This document shows, piece after piece, positions 61,820 through 64,000 of a stretch of 64,000 bases of DNA (the stretch's first letter is position 1; every line of letters starts with the position of its first letter). A program made the position numbers and the translations under genes. This DNA comes from Candidatus Aminicenantes bacterium. Lineage in GTDB: Bacteria; Acidobacteriota; Aminicenantia; Aminicenantales; UBA4085. The stretch lies in contig JAPKZJ010000091.1 in NCBI GenBank assembly GCA_026393855.1, forward strand, positions 1 to 64,000, in the 5' to 3' direction. Below the pieces are notes generated by a model. That model saw only the letters and a program-made list of their open reading frames with translations, made no database searches and was not told the DNA's origin.

Positions 61820-62509
61820 CTAGTCCTCGTTAGCCCCTTCTTCCTCGTAGTACATCCGGCCCCGGCTTTCGTCCTCGAAGGCCAGGCAGCACATCAGCCG
61901 CCCGCAGAGGCCGGAAATCTTGGTCGGATTGATGGCGATGTGCTGCTTGCGGGCCTTCTGGATGGTCACCGGCTCGAAGGTCCGCATGAAGCTGGCGCAG
62001 CAGAGAGCCCGGCCGCACACGCCCAGCCCGCCCAGGATCTTGGCCTCATCGCGCACGCCGACCTGGCGCATCTCGATACGCATCCGCAGCTCCTTGGCCA
62101 GGTCCTTGACCAGCTGGCGGAAGTCCACCCGGCCGTCGGCGGTGTAAAAGAAGACGCCTTTCTTCTCGGTGAAGAAATAGCGGACCGAGGTCAGCTTCAT
62201 CGGCAGATTACGGCCGCGGATCCGCTGCAGGCAGATCTCGAAAGCCCGCTGTTCGCGGTCCTCCAGCCACTGCATCTTGCGGACGTCGTCGTCGTTGGCC
62301 TTGCGCAGAATGACGGGGGCCAGCTCGATCCGCCGGGCGTGACAGCAGAGCACGGAGTCGGTGTCGGCGACGACGCCCAGCTCGCCGCCGAACTCGGAAT
62401 CGACCAGGCAGAGATCGCCCTTTTCGACCTCCAGGCCGTTGCGGCGGGCCCGGAGCATCCGTCCCGTCCGCTCGGAAATCAAGCAAACCAGTTCTGGCAT
62501 GAGTGTCAT
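61820..62509 (-). CDS. ricT: RicT/YaaT (PSP1-domain) regulator
   Basis: A 229-residue protein with the PSP1 C-terminal domain: FFYTADGRVDFRQLVKDLA, RIEMRQVGVRDEAKILGGLG and the Cys motifs CGRALCC and CGRLMCC that bind a 4Fe-4S cluster in the Bacillus RicAFT complex. It affects RNase Y processing and development in Bacillus; the role here is unproved. Starts at 62509 or 62500. It lies 1 bp after holB, a conserved pairing. Confidence 0.85.
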   Translation of the reverse strand: MTLMPELVCLISERTGRMLRARRNGLEVEKGDLCLVDSEFGGELGVVADTDSVLCCHARRIELAPVILRKANDDDVRKMQWLEDREQRAFEICLQRIRGRNLPMKLTSVRYFFTEKKGVFFYTADGRVDFRQLVKDLAKELRMRIEMRQVGVRDEAKILGGLGVCGRALCCASFMRTFEPVTIQKARKQHIAINPTKISGLCGRLMCCLAFEDESRGRMYYEEEGANED

Positions 62510-62510
62510 C

Positions 62511-63536
62511 CTACATCGAATCGGCCGCCTGCCGCCAGCGGGCGGTCAGGGCGGCGGCCAGCAGGCCCAGGTGGACGTTGCGGTCAAGGCCGGAAGCGGC
62601 CCCCAAAAGAAGGCCGACGATCCGCATGGCCGCTTCGGGCGTCGTGCGGCCGGCGCAGGTTCGGAGCTCGTCCTCGTAGTCGGGATTGAGCAGGAGGCGT
62701 GAGTCGCCCCCTTCGCCCAGCAAGGCCAGGTCGCGCCCGAAGGCCGCCAGGAGCTCAAGCGTCCGCTCCATCTCTTCTTTGACGTCCTTGCGCCTGCCAT
62801 AAGCGAACCGCCGCAGGAAGGCCGCCGCATCCTCGCCCAGCGTAAGGGCCTTGAACACCGTCCAGGCTTCGCGCCGCTCCGCCTCGATCGCATCCCAGTC
62901 CAGGTCCAGGGCCCGCTCCAGGTTGCCGCGGACGACCAGGGCCATGATGCGGGCCTTCTCGGGCTCAACGCCCCGATCGATCAAGGCCTTCTCCACTTCC
63001 TCGTCGGAGACGGGCAGGAATGTCAGGATTCGGCAGCGCGATTTAATGGTCGGCAAGACCGGGGCGGAGTTGTCGCTTAAAAGGATGATGTGAGTAAAGA
63101 GTGGCGGCTCTTCCAGGACTTTAAGCAGGGAGTTCTTCGCTTCTTCGGACAAAACGTCCGCATCATCGATGATAAAGACCCGCTTACGCCCCAGCATTGG
63201 CTTTAAATAGGCCAACGAGATCAGTTCTCTGACCTGGTCGATCTTAACCTTAGCCTTGTCCTCCATGAGCTCATACTCGAGGACGTCGGGATGCGTTCCG
63301 ATACGCTTGCTCAGTTCGTCGTATTTGACAATCGCCCGGCACGACTCGCATTCGCCGCAAGCGTCGTCGATTCCGACCCGGCAGTTGAGAGCTTGGGCCA
63401 GGGCGCGGGCCGTGGCCCGCTTGCCCACGCCGCGCGGCCCGATGAATAGAAGGGCATGCGGCACTCGTCCGCGTCGAAGGGCCATGCGAAGCACGCTCTT
63501 GACGCGTCCGTTCCCGGCGATATCGTGGAAGGGCAT
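62511..63536 (-). CDS. holB: DNA polymerase III delta prime subunit
   Basis: A 341-residue clamp-loader AAA+ protein. FIGPRGVGKRATA is the P-loop, CGECESC part of the zinc module, VFIIDDADVLSEEAKNSLLKVLEEP the Walker B region, and SRC near residue 170 the arginine finger. The C-terminal helical collar is divergent but of normal length. It loads the beta clamp at replication forks. Located 6 bp downstream of uvrA on the minus strand. Confidence 0.9.
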   Translation of the reverse strand: MPFHDIAGNGRVKSVLRMALRRGRVPHALLFIGPRGVGKRATARALAQALNCRVGIDDACGECESCRAIVKYDELSKRIGTHPDVLEYELMEDKAKVKIDQVRELISLAYLKPMLGRKRVFIIDDADVLSEEAKNSLLKVLEEPPLFTHIILLSDNSAPVLPTIKSRCRILTFLPVSDEEVEKALIDRGVEPEKARIMALVVRGNLERALDLDWDAIEAERREAWTVFKALTLGEDAAAFLRRFAYGRRKDVKEEMERTLELLAAFGRDLALLGEGGDSRLLLNPDYEDELRTCAGRTTPEAAMRIVGLLLGAASGLDRNVHLGLLAAALTARWRQAADSM

Positions 63537-63542
63537 GACGGT

Positions 63543-64000
63543 CTAGGTTCCGGTCCTTTCTCCCCGCAGGGCCCGCCGCAGGTAGGTCCCGGTGTACGAG
63601 CCGGGGGCCGCGGCGACCTCCTCGGGCGTTCCGGCGGCCACGACCCAACCGCCCTCCTCGCCCCCTTCGGGACCCAGGTCAATAATATAGTCGCAGGCCC
63701 GGATGACTTCAAGGTTGTGCTCGATGACCAGGACGGTGTTGCCCCGCCGGACCAGCTCGTCCAGCAGCTCCAGGAGCTTGCGCACGTCGTCGAAATGGAG
63801 CCCGGTGGTCGGCTCGTCCAGGAGGTAGAGCGTCCGGCCGGTGGCCCGGCGGCCCAGCTCCTTGGTCAGCTTGATCCGCTGAGCCTCGCCGCCCGAGAGG
63901 TGGGGGGCGGGCTGGCCCAGGCCGATATACCCCAGCCCGACCTGGCGCAGGGTGGCCAGCTTGCGCTTGAGCTGGGGGTGGGCCTTGAGATGGTCGTAGG
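63543..64000 (-). CDS. uvrA: UvrABC excinuclease subunit A, C-terminal part
   Basis: Runs off the window end; 152 codons are visible. [18 protein letters not shown] is the ABC signature, [24 protein letters not shown] the Walker B and D-loop, and VIEHNLEVI the H-loop. The C-terminal tail ([16 protein letters not shown], then [12 protein letters not shown]) is complete. UvrA recognises DNA damage in nucleotide excision repair. Confidence 0.95.
   Translation of the reverse strand, partial: YDHLKAHPQLKRKLATLRQVGLGYIGLGQPAPHLSGGEAQRIKLTKELGRRATGRTLYLLDEPTTGLHFDDVRKLLELLDELVRRGNTVLVIEHNLEVIRACDYIIDLGPEGGEEGGWVVAAGTPEEVAAAPGSYTGTYLRRALRGERTGT

Overview
The window is GC-rich and densely packed with genes. 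It looks like chromosome from a diderm (Gram-negative-type) bacterium. An outer membrane is implied by a heptose-phosphate nucleotidyltransferase, a heptosyltransferase-family enzyme, a Wzm/Wzt-type polysaccharide exporter, several predicted outer-membrane barrels and many signal peptides. Gene content, the RicT-HolB pairing, the Glu-substituted receiver domain and the expanded secreted beta-propeller families make me favour Acidobacteriota or Candidatus Aminicenantes. That is inference only; no rRNA gene is present. I see no prophage, CRISPR array, transposase gene, tRNA or rRNA.

Layout. 1-1316 (+): end of a molybdo-flavoenzyme-type FAD subunit and an exported gamma-glutamyl-hydrolase-like protein. 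1407-17580 (-): TonB-domain protein, TraB/GumN-like protein, AbrB-PIN toxin-antitoxin pair, DUF2461 protein, heptose-1-P adenylyltransferase, Wzt/Wzm exporter, a TrmN6-like methyltransferase, a seven-gene F1Fo ATP synthase cluster (b', b, delta, alpha, gamma, beta, epsilon; no a or c subunit), folC with an apparent P-loop deletion, accD and a receiver-domain protein. 17650-20789 (+): two glycosyltransferases and an epimerase, followed by a 107-bp AT-rich palindromic repeat. 20900-26947, mixed strands: PP-loop ATPase, small membrane protein, methyltransferase, hypotheticals, an outer-membrane barrel and a secreted propeller. 26987-31656 (-): deacetylase, GT2, GT39 and hexapeptide acyltransferase operon. 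31708-38792 (+): asparagine synthetase, methyltransferase, GT9, GT2, rsmA, radical SAM and a hypothetical.

39106-42319 (-): GH106-like glycosidase with a TolB-like propeller lipoprotein. 42439-49313: a second and third set of barrel and propeller paralogues, a GDSL esterase and an AMIN-barrel fusion. 49430-57222 (+): a methyltransferase with an export signal, a GH43/GH130-like secreted propeller, a B12-type radical SAM enzyme and a tandem pair of GT39 glycosyltransferases. 57262-61816 (+): ftsK, a methyltransferase, and an ECF sigma with its zinc-finger anti-sigma. 61820-64000 (-): ricT, holB and the C-terminus of uvrA.

Common themes are cell-envelope glycan synthesis and export (GT2, GT4, GT9, GT39, epimerase, deacetylase, acyltransferase, Wzm/Wzt) and an exported set of duplicated barrels and propellers. 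Three signals stand out beyond ordinary annotation: (i) a dispersed intergenic repeat family with three copies that encodes the C-termini of two genes; (ii) several genes whose start codon lies only 6-12 nt past a good -10 box, suggesting leaderless transcripts; and (iii) a folC that seems to have lost its ATP-binding loop. I found no convincing new defence or mobile system.
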